Source of the DNA: Odobenus rosmarus divergens
Lineage: Eukaryota; Chordata; Mammalia; Carnivora; Odobenidae
Assembly: GCF_000321225.1 (NCBI RefSeq)
Contig: NW_004450467.1
Location: 1,136,889-1,200,888 of the forward strand
Length of the DNA stretch: 64,000 bases
Direction: 5' to 3'
How positions within the stretch are numbered: the first letter of the stretch is position 1; each line of letters begins with the position of its first letter. Position numbers and translations under genes: made by a program. This document shows, piece after piece, positions 22,601-33,660 of the stretch. The notes under the pieces were generated by a model that did not search any database, had not been told where the DNA came from, and was given only the letters and a program-made list of their open reading frames with translations.

Positions 22601-23629
22601 GCTATGGTTCTGCTTCCTATTTTCTCTCTTGATGCTCTTATGAGTGAACTACATGTTTCTCTGAGAAAAACACACCAGTGAGCAGAGTGGTGAGATTATG
22701 ACCAAAGTATTGCAGTTAAGGTATTTTTGGCTTTGTTTTGTTACTATGAAATTTATACTCTTTGAAATGGTCATAAACTCTTTTTAGGGTTCAGTTCAAA
22801 ATCTTATTGCAAATTTTTATTAAGCAAGGGTTAGTCTGAGTAAATATATACATATGTATATGTGGGTATGTATGTCAATATATGTATCTCACAAACTTAA
22901 CAGTATTGCCAGTGATTTTCTGGTTTTAGTATTAAGTATGCACATACTTCTTAGTATTTAAAAATTTTTCTGTAATTAGAAAAAAAAGTTAATTTAAGTA
23001 AAAAATCAATTCCAATATCTCTTCCAGGAACGTAATAAATGGTAAGACAACACAGAATAACTGAATCTTTTAGTTTAATTCAGGCAGATAATGGGAGCAT
23101 AAAGTTAAGCCTTCTGGGTCCTCTCCTAAAATTTGATAATAAGAAAGGTATAATTTATCTGTGAGCTAATAAATTGTTAGAGAGGTAGAAATATATCTCT
23201 TGAGATTGAACAGGTTCAGGAACAAATGAGCTCTAAATATGATCAATGATTTACTGATTCAATTTTTAAAAAAAATAATGGACAAAGAACAGTACAAGAG
23301 TTGGTAAATGGAGTGGTAATGAAAGGCCATTAGACACTGGGGGACTTTACTTAATTCAGAATATAAAATATATGCAACAGGTATCTTAGAAATTTTTGCT
23401 GTGATTGCTGGTAGAATGATATACCTGGTTTAGAACTAAATGAAAATAAACACACATATGGAATGAATTAGCTAGCTTAAGGAAAATATATATATGAGCA
23501 GGAGAAGAGATCTGATAAGAGAAAAAAATTTAAAAGATGAAAATTTTCACTTGTAAAATAATGCAAATATGATTTGCCTACCAATCAGGTGGAAGAGATT
23601 CTGCAGCCTAGTGAAATTGATAAAAAAGG
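19666..23629. other. Four kilobases of intron with few recognisable elements
   Basis: No SINE, no clear L1 and no GPR158 exon. The longest open frame (127 codons, 20049-20432, plus strand) has no domain and is antisense to the gene. A triplicated TTATCCTTA motif lies at 22411-22445, a perfect 10-bp inverted repeat at 22230-22250, and short CA/TA runs at 22373-22391 and 22845-22862. Around 22260-23000 faint resemblance to an L1ME 3' end is possible but not scored. Confidence 0.45.
22230..22250. repeat. Short perfect inverted repeat
   Basis: atcctaacag and ctgttaggat flank a single A. It could form a 10-bp stem with a tiny loop; no T run follows, so it is not read as a terminator. Confidence 0.8.
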
Positions 23630-23815
23630 AATTTGGAGTTAGCTGCCATAAATGCTAGTCTGGGCTCTACAACTAATTAGACATACAACCTACAAATCCC
23701 TTACGTTCTGTGGGATTCAGTTTCCTCAACAGTTTAATGAAGATAATGCAAAATCCAATAGTATTTATAGAATCATTTAATAAACCACAGATAAATAGCA
23801 AATGCCAGTTTTATT
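23630..23815 (-). mobile_element. MIR, antisense
   Basis: 'tagtctgggctctacaacta', 'tgtgggattcagtttcctca' and 'tgaagataatgcaaaatcc' are the reverse complement of the MIR core. Confidence 0.7.
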
Positions 23816-24040
23816 ATTAACATGAGAATTACTTTGGATATTTGTCACATTTGAATCAGAACTCTGTTTAGTCCTCTTATGTACATGTATCTTCAAATAC
23901 TGACAGAAAAGAAGCTTCTGAATACGATGGAGTTGAGAATGGAGTATGGAGGGAATGTGAAAGAAACAGACAAGGCAAACTATGTCTTTAAAGCAGTAGG
24001 AGAGCTGTTAGTATGATGGGTAAAGGCAGGAAAAGCCAGG

Positions 24041-24570
24041 TGTATTCATTATCTATTGATGCATAAAAAATTATACAAACTTAGCAGCTTAAAACAACAC
24101 ATATCTACTATCTCACAGTATCTGTGGGTTAGCAATCTAAGCATTGCTGGTCTCAGGGTCTCTCACAAGACTATAATGAAAGTATTAATCAGGGCTGGGG
24201 TTTCATCTGAAGGCTCAGTTGGGAAAGGATACACTTCTAAACTCATGTGGTTGTTGACAGGATTTGGTTCCTTGAGGGCTAAGGGAGGTGGGGCCCTGAG
24301 CTGGCTGTTGGTAGGAGGCCTCTCTCAATTCCTTGTCATGTGGACCTCTCCAGCATAACAATTTGCTTCCCTGAAGGTAGGAAGAGAGAGTCTGTTTGCA
24401 AGATGGAAGTCATAATCTTTTATAACCTCATCATGGAAGTGACATTCTTTCATTTCACATTGATGTGTTTTATTGATTAGAAACAGGTTAGTCAAGGGGA
24501 GGGAACTGCACAGGCTGTAAATACGAGGAAGAAGGAATCATTGGGGCCATCTTAGAAGCTATCTACCACA
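24041..24570 (-). mobile_element. MLT1-type (ERVL-MaLR) LTR, antisense
   Basis: On the minus strand the element begins TGTGGTAGATAGCTTC with 'aagatggccccaatg' and ends in GAATACA, with TG...CA termini. Internal blocks match the remembered MLT1F-K group: 'cttagcagcttaaaacaac', 'tcacagtatctgtgggtt', 'agggtctctcacaagac', 'aactcatgtggttgttgac'. It is nearly full length for an MLT1 LTR, with no internal viral sequence beside it. Confidence 0.8.
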
Positions 24571-24723
24571 AAAGGCAACCTTACTTTTAAAAATTGTCAG
24601 AAATGCTGTTATGTTCACAGTGAATGATGTAAGAGGAATATAGAATAAAAAGCCATTACATACACAGGGCATGCATTTAGACAAAGGATAATGTGAATAA
24701 TAATTTTAAAGGAGAAATCTTTA

Positions 24724-24919
24724 GTTTTTTCTTTTTTATTTATTAGAGAAACAGATACAGAGAGAAAGAGCATGAGCAGCGGGGGGAGAAGCAGAAGGAG
24801 AGGGAGAAACAGACTCCCTGCTGAGTAGGGAGCCTGACGTGGGGCTTGGTTCCAGGACACGGAGAGCATGACCTGAGCCAGAGGCAGATGCTTAACCATC
24901 TGAGCCACCCAGGCGCCCC
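24724..24919 (-). mobile_element. Can-SINE, antisense
   Basis: T-rich tail, TTTATTTATTAGAGAAACAG, GA-rich body with a G-run (24781-24787), head 'ctgagccacccaggcgcccc'. Flanked by taaaggagaaatcttta (24707-24723) and taaaggagaaatgttta (24920-24936), a 17-bp duplication with one mismatch. Confidence 0.95.
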
Positions 24920-25440
24920 TAAAGGAGAAATGTTTAAAAGATGAAAAGAAATCTATCGAGGCTGTCTCTCCATGGAGTCCAATTCATCGTGAAGTTCACA
25001 ATTTTGGGATTGTTGCATATAGCTCATGACTAGGAACTGCTGAGAAATGACTTTTTTGGTTTTAATGTTTTTAAACAATGAGATAAATATGATATGGTCA
25101 TGGTGGGTTGGGAGAAATAATTTGGATCTTGTCACGTATTTATGTCTATGTTTAAATTGTGACTAAGAAAGAAGACTTCAAGTTAAACCTGGCAAATTGA
25201 ACACGTGTATGCCTGCTACTTCTGGAAACTCTAGTTAATGATGGTAAAACACTCAAGACTGAAGAGAGTATGAGTAGAAATGCAAACAGATGATAGATAT
25301 CAACAAAATTCTGGAAGATGGAAAGTAGATGGCAATGTATAACCAGATGAAGAAATCAAAAAAAGTGAAAACCTGTACCGGAAGAGAGAGAAGCCCCTCA
25401 GGGGTCTGTCTCACAGTCTTTTTTTGGGGGGAGTTGGGTA

Positions 25441-25690
25441 ATAACAATAATTATATCTAATGAGTACTTGCTATATTCCAGTTACTTTCAAGGTGTCCTA
25501 CATGAAACAAATTACTTATTCTTTACAAAAATCCTTTAAGGTAGGCATTAGTAATATTTTCCACTTTTCATGTGGGGAACCCAAGGCACAGAAAAGTTGA
25601 GGAATTTGTGCAAGGTCACACAGCTAGTAGGTGGCAGACCTGGGGTTTAAACCTGGCCTGAGTCTACAGCACCAGCCAGCTCATTATCAT
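25441..25690 (+). mobile_element. MIR, sense, nearly full length
   Basis: 'taatgagtacttgctatatt', 'tttaaggtaggcattagta', 'ggggaacccaaggcacag', 'caaggtcacacagctagtag' and 'ggtttaaacctggcctgag' cover MIR from the 5' part through the core to the 3' end. Confidence 0.88.
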
Positions 25691-26065
25691 GATGCCTCAT
25701 TGCCAACCATTGTGCAGGAAAGACAGAGTAATAAGGCAAAGACAGGGGTTTTTGATGGCGACTGGATGTTGTAGAATGCCTGATCACCAAGAACTTTGAC
25801 CAGTTTGTTCAGTGTAGTAAACATGGAGGGGTTCAACTGAATAATGTTTATAGGGTAAAAATAATTTTCAAGTAAAAAGAAATGAAAAATATAACTAAAG
25901 ATAAGAATGCAATTAACAAATGGGAAAATGAACGCTAAAAAATAAAACTGGAATGATTCATGAAGAAAATTAGGAAAGAAAAGAGTGACATCCCAGAGAC
26001 TGAACTACTGAGTCACAGAGAAGAGGCAGCCATAATCGTGGGAAAATTTGTAGGCCAGAACCAAT

Positions 26066-26250
26066 TCAATGGTCTTCAACTCTGACTCAACAGAATCACT
26101 ATGGAGTTAGAGCACGTGAAAGCCCTGATTTCCCTTGAAGAAACTTTGAGTCAGTAGTTCCAGGGCACAGTCTGAATAATCTGCCTTTTAAAGACTCCTC
26201 TACAGGTAGTTTTAACAAGGGTTAAGATACTAGTTTACAGCTCAGAAGCA
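26066..26250 (+). mobile_element. MER5A-type hAT DNA transposon remnant
   Basis: 'ggtcttcaactctgactca', 'cagaatcactatggagtta', 'gggcacagtctgaataatc' and 'ctgccttttaaagactcct' follow MER5A order. Non-autonomous; the terminal inverted repeats are weak. Confidence 0.6.
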
Positions 26251-26355
26251 AGCCACATGTGTAGCTGGTGTAGCCACAGCTCAGACTAAGACTAGGGAAG
26301 GGTGAAGAAAGTGTTCAAAAACTAATAAAATGCAGAAAATTTTTTCCCCAGAAAA

Positions 26356-26445
26356 TGTGTGTGTGTGTGTGTGTAACTCACTGGGTGACCAAGCCTGGCA
26401 AGGCTGTCAGGATGAACATGTGATTCTTTCTCTTAAATGTTAAAA
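26356..26445 (+). repeat. Left arm of a near-perfect inverted repeat with (TG)n
   Basis: A TG tract (26356-26374) followed by 71 bases from aactcactgggtgacc to tcttaaatgttaaaa. The same 71 bases occur in reverse complement at 26968-27038 with a single difference (A here, G in the complement of the other arm, in GGTGACC). See the right arm. Confidence 0.97.
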
Positions 26446-26935
26446 CATTTCCAGAAAAATGTCCTACATATACATGCATACAAAATATGCAAATATTTGT
26501 GTCCAATATTCACTAAAGAATTATTTGCAACAGCAAAAACACTGAAAACATTGTCTACCCAGAGGGGACAGCTTAAATCTATAATTCCTGTTACATCCAT
26601 ACAAAAGGGAAAACCAGGAAATTTAAAATATTAAGTGGATCTGATTTTGTTGCTGTAAAAACATCTTTAAGAGAAATTGTTTAAATGAAAACAAAGTTGC
26701 AGAACAGTAATAAAAATATGATTCTGTTTGTATATATGTAAAAAAGAATGTATGATTGCACACCATAAACTATCAAGACTATTTACCTCTGGGGTAGGTG
26801 GACTGGGAGTGGAGGAGGCAGGGAGGGAGACGGGGATTTTTACTATTTAACTTATATCCTTTGGTGCTAGTTCATTATTTTCTTACAATGAAAATATATT
26901 ACTCTTATAATAAAGGAAGGAAAAAACACATGAAA
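26446..26935 (+). mobile_element. L1ME-grade 3' end, sense, in the spacer of the inverted repeat
   Basis: 'gaattatttgcaacagcaaa', 'tgttacatccatacaaaag', 'agttgcagaacagtaat', 'gactatttacctctgggg', 'tcttacaatgaaaatatatt' match the common old L1 3' region that follows ORF2. It occupies nearly all of the 522-base spacer between the two inverted arms. Confidence 0.65.
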
Positions 26936-26967
26936 AGATTTCTGACTAATTTGCCATAATCACTATA

Positions 26968-27036
26968 TTTTAACATTTAAGAGAAAGAATCACATGTTCA
27001 TCCTGACAGCCTTGCCAGGCTTGGCCACCCAGTGAG

Positions 27037-27075
<39 letters not shown>
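26968..27075 (-). repeat. Right arm of the inverted repeat with (AC)n
   Basis: Bases 26968-27038 are the reverse complement of 26375-26445 (70 of 71 identical), followed by an AC tract (27039-27075) that is the complement of the TG tract but about twice as long (37 against 19 bases). Beyond the repeats the flanks no longer match. Confidence 0.97.
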
Positions 27076-27078
<3 letters not shown>

Positions 27079-27944
27079 ACCTGGAAGGACACTGCACAGC
27101 ACTTTCACTGAGGGAGTCAGGGCAGAGTGACCACTCTTCCCACTGTCGGACCCTGAGTTTGTCTTCCACAAGGATGCCTTACTCAGAACAGGCTGTGGGG
27201 AGGCTGCAGTTGAACCTTGCCTCTGGGGTGTGGGAGGCTGTTTCTAAGTATTGGGATGAGAGAGCAAAGAGGAGAAGGTACCATATGTAATACCTATGAA
27301 GTGACATTAAATGGAGGTGGCAACATATAGAAAAATGAAGAGAAACTGGAGGATCTTAAAAACCCCAAACCTCAATAAAGAAACAAGGTGCAAAAGAGTT
27401 CACATACACACACACAAAAAGAATTAAAGTACAGCATTTTGAGGAGAAAAGAGAAAAAAATGAGAAAGAGACACAATATATAATAAGATGCTTAATGACC
27501 AAAAGCTTTTTTAAAGTGAAGAAAAGAATACACAAAAAACTTGATCAGTTGTGCCATTTCCTGGTCCTTAGGTGGCCCCTGTCCCTTGGCCATGGCCCAT
27601 CTTGTTTACCTTAGCTTGGTGGGTCATCCTTTTCATTGACAGTCTTGCATAGACCATTCATTGGAAAAACTGTCTTTCTTGTCATAGTCCAAAGATCCTT
27701 CCAAATTTGTTGAAGAAATTGTGCAGACTATACAAAACATTAGGTTCTTTGAACCACAACTTACACTAAAAGTCTGGAAAAGTAATTATTCAAGCTGCAG
27801 TCACATCCCAGGCTCAGAATTGGCCTGTCAGTCATATGTGTGCCTTTGTGGAGAAGTCACCCTTGCCAGTACAAACTCTCAATGCCCTGGGCAGAAATAA
27901 GCATATATTTCTTGAGAAGAAGAGGCATTAGGTGGAAAGATTAT
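27076..27944. other. Intron sequence without a recognised element
   Basis: A GC-richer patch (27080-27250) and a second non-repetitive patch (27541-27780). Neither gives an open frame resembling GPR158 on the minus strand. Confidence 0.45.
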
Positions 27945-28120
27945 AGTATTTGAAGACACAAGGGACTGCTCTGTCCCTTACTAACTGCATGACCTTGAGC
28001 ATCCTTCTGACCATCTCCTTCCTCACCTAGAAAGTTGAGTTAATAATCCCCTTTCTCCCTGTACCACAGGATGGGAAAATTGTACGGGAAAGCACTATGT
28101 CAATTAGAGTAGTGTAATTG
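27945..28120 (-). mobile_element. MIR, antisense
   Basis: 'cttactaactgcatgacctt', 'gagcatccttctgaccatc', 'cacctagaaagttgagtta' and 'gggaaagcactatgtcaatt' read as reverse complement MIR. Confidence 0.72.
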
Positions 28121-28574
28121 TTTCTCCTATATATTTTCCTTAAAGATTGATTCAGAATTACTTTTATTTCTGTTTAAAGTGAGCATTAGGTGATTCTACC
28201 CAATCCTTATAAATTCTCTCTCAATGGTGAAGTAACATAAATAATATGAGATCCCTACGGTGAGGGAACTGCTTAGCCAGCCTAATTCAGTCTGAGTCAT
28301 TCACTGCCTCACCCCTTTTGGAGAGGACACATTCTTATAACTCACTTCCAAATAAAGGAGCTGAAAATAAAAATCTAAGTTTAACTGTAAGATACCATAA
28401 AAGCTCTTCAGAATTTGTCAGTAAGCAATAACAAATGGGTTTTCTCAATATATTTTCAGTCCTTTGATTCACTTTCCTGTCCTGGAGTACTCTGTTTAAC
28501 ACATAGTCATTACCAATAATAAAAACCAATCTGCACATGGGATTTTTGCTGTTTATCATGTCCTTGATTATTTC

Positions 28575-28655
28575 TTTCCCTGAATTGAGATACTTAGGAG
28601 GTTAAGTGACTTGCCCAAGATGAGAGTAATTTAAACATGTCAACGGTGGAATTAC
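28575..28655 (+). mobile_element. MIR core fragment, sense
   Basis: 'gaggttaagtgacttgccc' is the conserved MIR core; the flanks are too diverged to extend. Confidence 0.65.
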
Positions 28656-29204
28656 TCTAAATTGTTAACATTTTCAAGGAATGTTCCCTCTCCTTTTTAA
28701 TGAAAAGTTGTTTGGTCTCCAAAAGTTGCATTTCCTTGTTGGTAAAAAGTCAAGTGACTAATTGCCCCACAACCTAAGTTGTTCTTCGGATGAGTGTTCT
28801 ATATTTAGACATAGACCTTCTCCCTTTGAAATTCTTGCAGTAACTTCCCTCCTCCACTCTTGTCTCTACAAGAACTGAACTCCAAGGTACTTCATACACA
28901 CCGAACTTTGTCCCACAACTCATGCCCTGTCCTCTGTACTGTACACCCAAACTTCATAGTCCCTCTACTTCTCTGCTCCATTGTCTTTTGCCTCTAGTCT
29001 TTCTCAGACCAGAGTAAGTATATACATGGCCATGTCCTGGATCACTTGGAATGATGGTATCACCTGGAAAAGTTGTCTTTGGAACCATATGCCGCAGGCT
29101 CAAGGACACAGGAATAAAGATGTTTCTAAGAATACTACTTAATTCCCCTTTGTATATGACTCCACAAATTTTTATTGTCTTCTCCTCCAATACCATCTAA
29201 CATG

Positions 29205-29530
29205 CATCCATGCTCTAGCCACATGCAACTTTGAACACCTAAATGAGCATAGACTTTCATAACTCTGTGCCTGTATTTGTGCCATTGGACCTAGGACATT
29301 CTTTTCCCTTTTTCGCCCAGCCACTTCCCTACTCTTTATTCTACAATTTACTTCTTTTTGTAGCCTTGCCTATATTTCATACATAGTAGCTCCTTTCTCT
29401 GTGCTCAGAGTCTTTTGCTCCTATCTTTATTATGAAACATATTACATTGCTTAAAAATACCACTTTTATCTCTCTCTTCTCTACTGGGCAATATGTTCCA
29501 TTTTGCTTACTGAGTGAATGAATGACAGTG
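29205..29530 (+). mobile_element. L2 3' region, sense
   Basis: 'ggacattcttttcccttttt', 'ttgcctatatttcatacat', 'actgggcaatatgttcc' and the ending 'actgagtgaatgaatgac' follow L2 to its GAATGA terminus. The CT-rich text at 28830-29000 may be a further L2 piece. Confidence 0.6.
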
Positions 29531-29810
29531 TTTTTCATTTAGGAATCAACAGCTCTAAATTCAGTTGCCTTCTTAGGTTTAACAAACTAAGTTCACTCAG
29601 ACTCGGAGGCATGACAATATGTCCCAGTCACAAAGAAAAGGTGGAGCTCTTGGAATAGCCTTCGGTAAGACTGCTACTATGTTCTCATAAGGATGTGTTA
29701 CAAATCACATAATTTTAAAGCCTTCAACAAAAAGATAAATTATTCAAAAATATTTTTTTCTTGCAGGTTATCACAATGCTTAAAATACTTACCATTAAAA
29801 TCACTTTTTA

Positions 29811-30004
29811 GGGCGCCTGGGTGGCTCAGTTGGTTAAGCGACTGCCTTCGGCTCAGGTCATGATCCTGGAGTCCCGGGATCAAGTTCCGCATCGGGCTCC
29901 CTGCTCACCAGTGAGTCTGCTTCTCCCTAGGACCCTCCCCCCTCTCATGCTCTCTCTCTCTATTTCATTCTCTCTCTCAAATAAATAAATAAAATCTTTA
30001 AAAA
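29811..30004 (+). mobile_element. Can-SINE, sense, young-looking
   Basis: Near-consensus head gggcgcctgggtggctcag, body and AATAAATAAATAAAATC tail. Exact 14-bp direct repeat aaaatcacttttta at 29797-29810 and 30005-30018. Very similar to the copy at 6475-6666. Confidence 0.96.
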
Positions 30005-30018
30005 AAAATCACTTTTTA

Positions 30019-30714
30019 TATCTTCAAAAGATTCCTATCAAAATCTATCTGAAAGGATTAGGGTGATGACAACTAACTGAAAGCCACTTTGGATAGAATC
30101 AGTTCTTAAAGGAATAGGCACAGGATGGGGAGTTTTATGGAAAGTAGGAGGGAAGAAGCTAGTCAGGACATGGTCTACTGCTCAGATTGGAAGAGCCCAA
30201 TGAGGCTGGCCCTAGGATGCCAGAGAGCTGGAATGGAGATGGAAGAGTTTGGCCCGGATGCCGAAAGAGACACTGAAAGGAGAGGCAGAGAGGGACTGAG
30301 AAGGGAAGGATCAGACCCTTGGCCTGTTTCCTATTGCTTCATGTGAAGACGTCGTATCGCTCCAGGACTATCATCACATTGAGATTGCTTAATTTAAGCA
30401 AGACCTTAAATAGAATTTTAGTATGCATTTTTCTCTGCACATGTGTTTAGTTATCTGGATAACTGAGGAGCACTGTTTATTTTATGTATTTTTAACCTTT
30501 CCTACTTGTTGCTGACTCACTAGCAATAGAGCGCTCTTGCAGCAGCATACTACCTGCAGGGGGTGGGGGTGGGGAAGGTGAGAGGGCAAGGGCACTTAGC
30601 TGCAAAAGCTTCAAAGGGCTGTCAGATGGGCCTCCTACCTTTCCACAGTGTCTAGTCAGGTGCTAAGCTCCGTGGATTCTGCATCTATAACTTTTCATGC
30701 CTATAGGTCAGTTT
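30019..30714. other. Intron sequence without a recognised element
   Basis: A 73-codon plus-strand frame (30125-30346) is charged and domainless. A G-run (30558-30570) may form a G-rich structure. No named repeat. Confidence 0.45.
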
Positions 30715-30725
30715 GGGCTGTTTTT

Positions 30726-30965
30726 TTTCTTATGATTTATTTATTTGTTTGAGAGAGAGAGAGCACATACCAGTGAGCAGGGAGGAGGGCGAATGGCGAT
30801 GGGGGGGAGGGGGCAGAGGGAGAGGAACAGCGAGAAAGAATCCTCAGCAGATTCGCTGCTAAGCTTGCAGCCCCATGAGGGGACTGATTCCAGGACCCTG
30901 AGATCATGACCTGAGCCAAAATCAAGAGCCGGCTGCTTAACCAACCGAGCCACCCACATACCCCA
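30726..30965 (-). mobile_element. Can-SINE, antisense
   Basis: TTATTTATTTGTTTGAG tail, a long GA/GGGG body (30780-30830), 'ttccaggaccctgagatcat' and head 'gccacccacataccc'. Flanked by gggctgttttt (30715-30725) and gggctgttctt (30966-30976). Confidence 0.92.
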
Positions 30966-30976
30966 GGGCTGTTCTT

Positions 30977-32109
30977 AAACTTCATAGAAATGGGATCATT
31001 AAGTGTGTGTTCTTTTGTGAGACTGAACGATTATCACATTTTTGGTGCAGTAACTGGCTTCACATTGGCATTACAATACTCCCATGTATTGGGAAAGCCT
31101 TTAGAATTTTAAGAAAATTTTTCATATGTATTTTAGAAGCTAGAGTTCCGCTCTGGCTCGTCGCAGAGGTATGAAAGGAGAATGTGTACACAGATCTCTG
31201 GCTGCCTCCTAATCTCCTGACTCCCACCAAAACCTGAAAGGACATGGGTTGAGGAGGCAAAAGGCACTGATCTTGTGTGAGTGGGATGAAACTAGAATTA
31301 TTTCTGGTGCCATACTAAAAAGCAGTTAGATAAGAAGGGCTAGTAGGGTTTCTTTCTTTCTTTTTTTTGTTGTTGTTTGTTTTTATTTGGTTTAACTCAA
31401 ACTGATGGGATAGTAAGACAAAAATATATGAAAACTACTTTTGGTCACTTGTAAATTATTAAGAAAAGAGGATCCAGAAAAACAAATAAACAAACATGGG
31501 GAGAACAGGGCAGATCTGGGAGGTAGAACACAAAACAGAGAGGGAAACCAATGAAAGTATAAGATCAGGTCTGGTCTCCACTGGCCAGGAATGAAAGATG
31601 TTTTAACCATGGCTCTTCCCCGTTAGAGCAGTCGCTAGGCGAACAGATGATAAGCTTCCTGTGTTCTGTGTATAATCCTATCACAATCTCCACAACATAG
31701 CCAGGATGGTGTGAATGTGTTCCATCACAATCTTTTGGCATTTTTGTCTCAGTCATCCTTCCATTATGCTTTTACTTTCTACTTGTGTGAGCTAGTATAA
31801 TAACAAGGTACCAGGGAAGGCAACTCCTGAGTAGCCCTGGCAACCCCCAGTGCAGCCGCACACCTTTCCCTCCCAGCAACTCAAGGCTTACTAAAGATGC
31901 CTTCTGGGGAGAAGTTTTAAACTTTCATAAATTCCAAATTATCCTTTCTTTTTATGTTCAGTGATTTGTGTGTCCTCCCAAAGAAATCATTAACCTACCC
32001 CAAAATTGTCATCATCCCCCCCCACACATATGAATGGGGAAGTATTCTCTCTTCTGTTTTCTGAAAGAGGTACATAAGACTGACAATCTTTCTTAAATTT
32101 GTGATAGAA
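30977..32109. other. Intron sequence without a recognised element
   Basis: Single-copy looking, with a T-rich stretch at 31351-31390 and C-runs near 32017-32024. No exon of GPR158 was seen on the minus strand. Confidence 0.45.
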
Positions 32110-33660
32110 ATGGCTAATAAAGACAACCTGGCCTATCCTTTTCTTTTTGAGAAGTTTTTTATTACAAATTTATTTAATATGAACATGCCTATTCAGATTT
32201 TCAATTTCATCTTTTGTCAATTTTGGTAAGTTGTATTTTTCAAAGAATTTATTCATTTCATCTAAGTTTTGAAATTTGTTGTGATACAGTTTTACTGTAA
32301 TATTATCTTGTTATCCTTTTAATGTCTGTAGAATCTTCAGTTGATATTTTCTTTTTCATTTCTAATACTGGTAATTTGTGCATTCTTTTCTTTTTTTTTT
32401 GATCGGTCTTGCTAGGGGTTTGTCAAGTTTATTACTTTTTAAAATAAAATACCAGCTCTTGGTTTTGTTAGCTTTCTCTTTTATTTGTTTTCTATTTAAT
32501 AGATTCTTACTTTTATTATTCTCTTTCTTCTACTTATGTTGGGTTTAATTTTTCTCTAGATTTGTAAAGTGAATGCATGAGTCATATTTTGTTTCTAATA
32601 TTAACATATAATCCTATAATGTCCTTATAAGTACTGCTTTGGCTATATCTAAGTAATTTTGATAACTTGTATTTGTCTTATTATTCAGTTTGAAATATTT
32701 TCTCATTTCCATTATGATTTTCTTATTTTACAAACTGTTTTTTTAGATATTGTTTAATTTTCAATTATCTGAGGCCTTCTAAGTTACCATATTATTGATT
32801 ACTAATTTCACTCAATTGAAGTCCTAGAATGTACATTGTATAATCTCCATTTTAAAAAATATTGATTTTTTTAACATATTTTGTATTATTTGTTTCAGAG
32901 GTACAGATTTGTGATTCAACAGTCTTGCACAATTCACAGCGAAACCGGAGGGGGAGACGAACCATGAGAGACGATGGACTCTGAAATACAAACTGAGGGT
33001 TCTAGAGGGGAGGGGGGGAGCCCTGGGTGTTATACCCAAACAATGAATCATGGAACACTACATCAAAAACTAATGATGTAATGTATGGTGATTAACATAA
33101 CAATAAAAAAATAAAAAATAAAAAATATATTGAGATTTATTATTTGGCACAGCATTTGACTATTTTGATGAATATTTCACATGTACCTTAAAAGGATTTG
33201 TATTCTTCCATTGTTTAGTGCAGTGTCCTATAAATAGCAATTATGCCAAGTGTTTTAAAATCTTACAATTATAACTGATTTTTGTGTAGCTGTATTGTAT
33301 CTCATAAGACAGGAGTATAAAAATTTAATTTGATTGTGAATTTATTTAGGTATCTTAGCTTTTTTATGTAGCTTAAAGTTTTGTTGTTTATGTGCACACA
33401 TGTTTAGGATTGCCATGTCTTCCTGAGGTATTGACAGTTTTATCATTATGATAAAATGTACCTCTTTATTTCTGTTAATATCCCTTTATTTGAAATCTGT
33501 TTTGTCTGTTATTAACAAAGCCAATTTGTTATTAACAAATTCCAGTTTTCTTATGCGTGGTATGTCTTTTTAAATCATTTTAGTTTCATCCTGTCTATTT
33601 AAAATGTATCCTTTGTAGACAGCATATAGTTAGGCTTTGCTTTTTCTATATCTGGCAATC
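32110..33660 (-). mobile_element. Old L1M ORF2 endonuclease-side region, antisense
   Basis: The plus strand tracks the reverse complement of L1 ORF2 from the RT N-terminal side to the endonuclease: 'tttgtcaattttggtaagt', 'ggggtttgtcaagtttatt', 'aaaataccagctcttgg', 'tatcattatgataaaatg', 'gtagacagcatatag'. Heavily mutated. Interrupted at 32866-33120 by a younger L1. Confidence 0.72.
32866..33120 (+). mobile_element. Twin-primed (5'-inverted) carnivore L1 3' end
   Basis: Two pieces of one L1 3' region lie head to head. From about 32870 to 32938 it is antisense ('agaggtacagatttgtgatt', 'gtcttgcacaattcacag'). From about 32941 to 33118 it is sense ('gacgaaccatgagagacg', 'ccctgggtgttataccc', 'tggtgattaacataacaa') and ends in A-rich AATAAAAAAATAAAA. 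Both pieces are found in one orientation in the copy at 51864-52515. Flanks aaaaaatattga (32854-32865) and a near copy at 33120-33133 mark the duplication. This is the signature of twin priming during L1 insertion. Confidence 0.88.

Noticed and set aside
27541..27780. Possible processed pseudogene or exon in a non-repetitive patch
   Set aside because: Minus- and plus-strand translations gave no recognisable protein and no flanking duplication or poly-A was seen.
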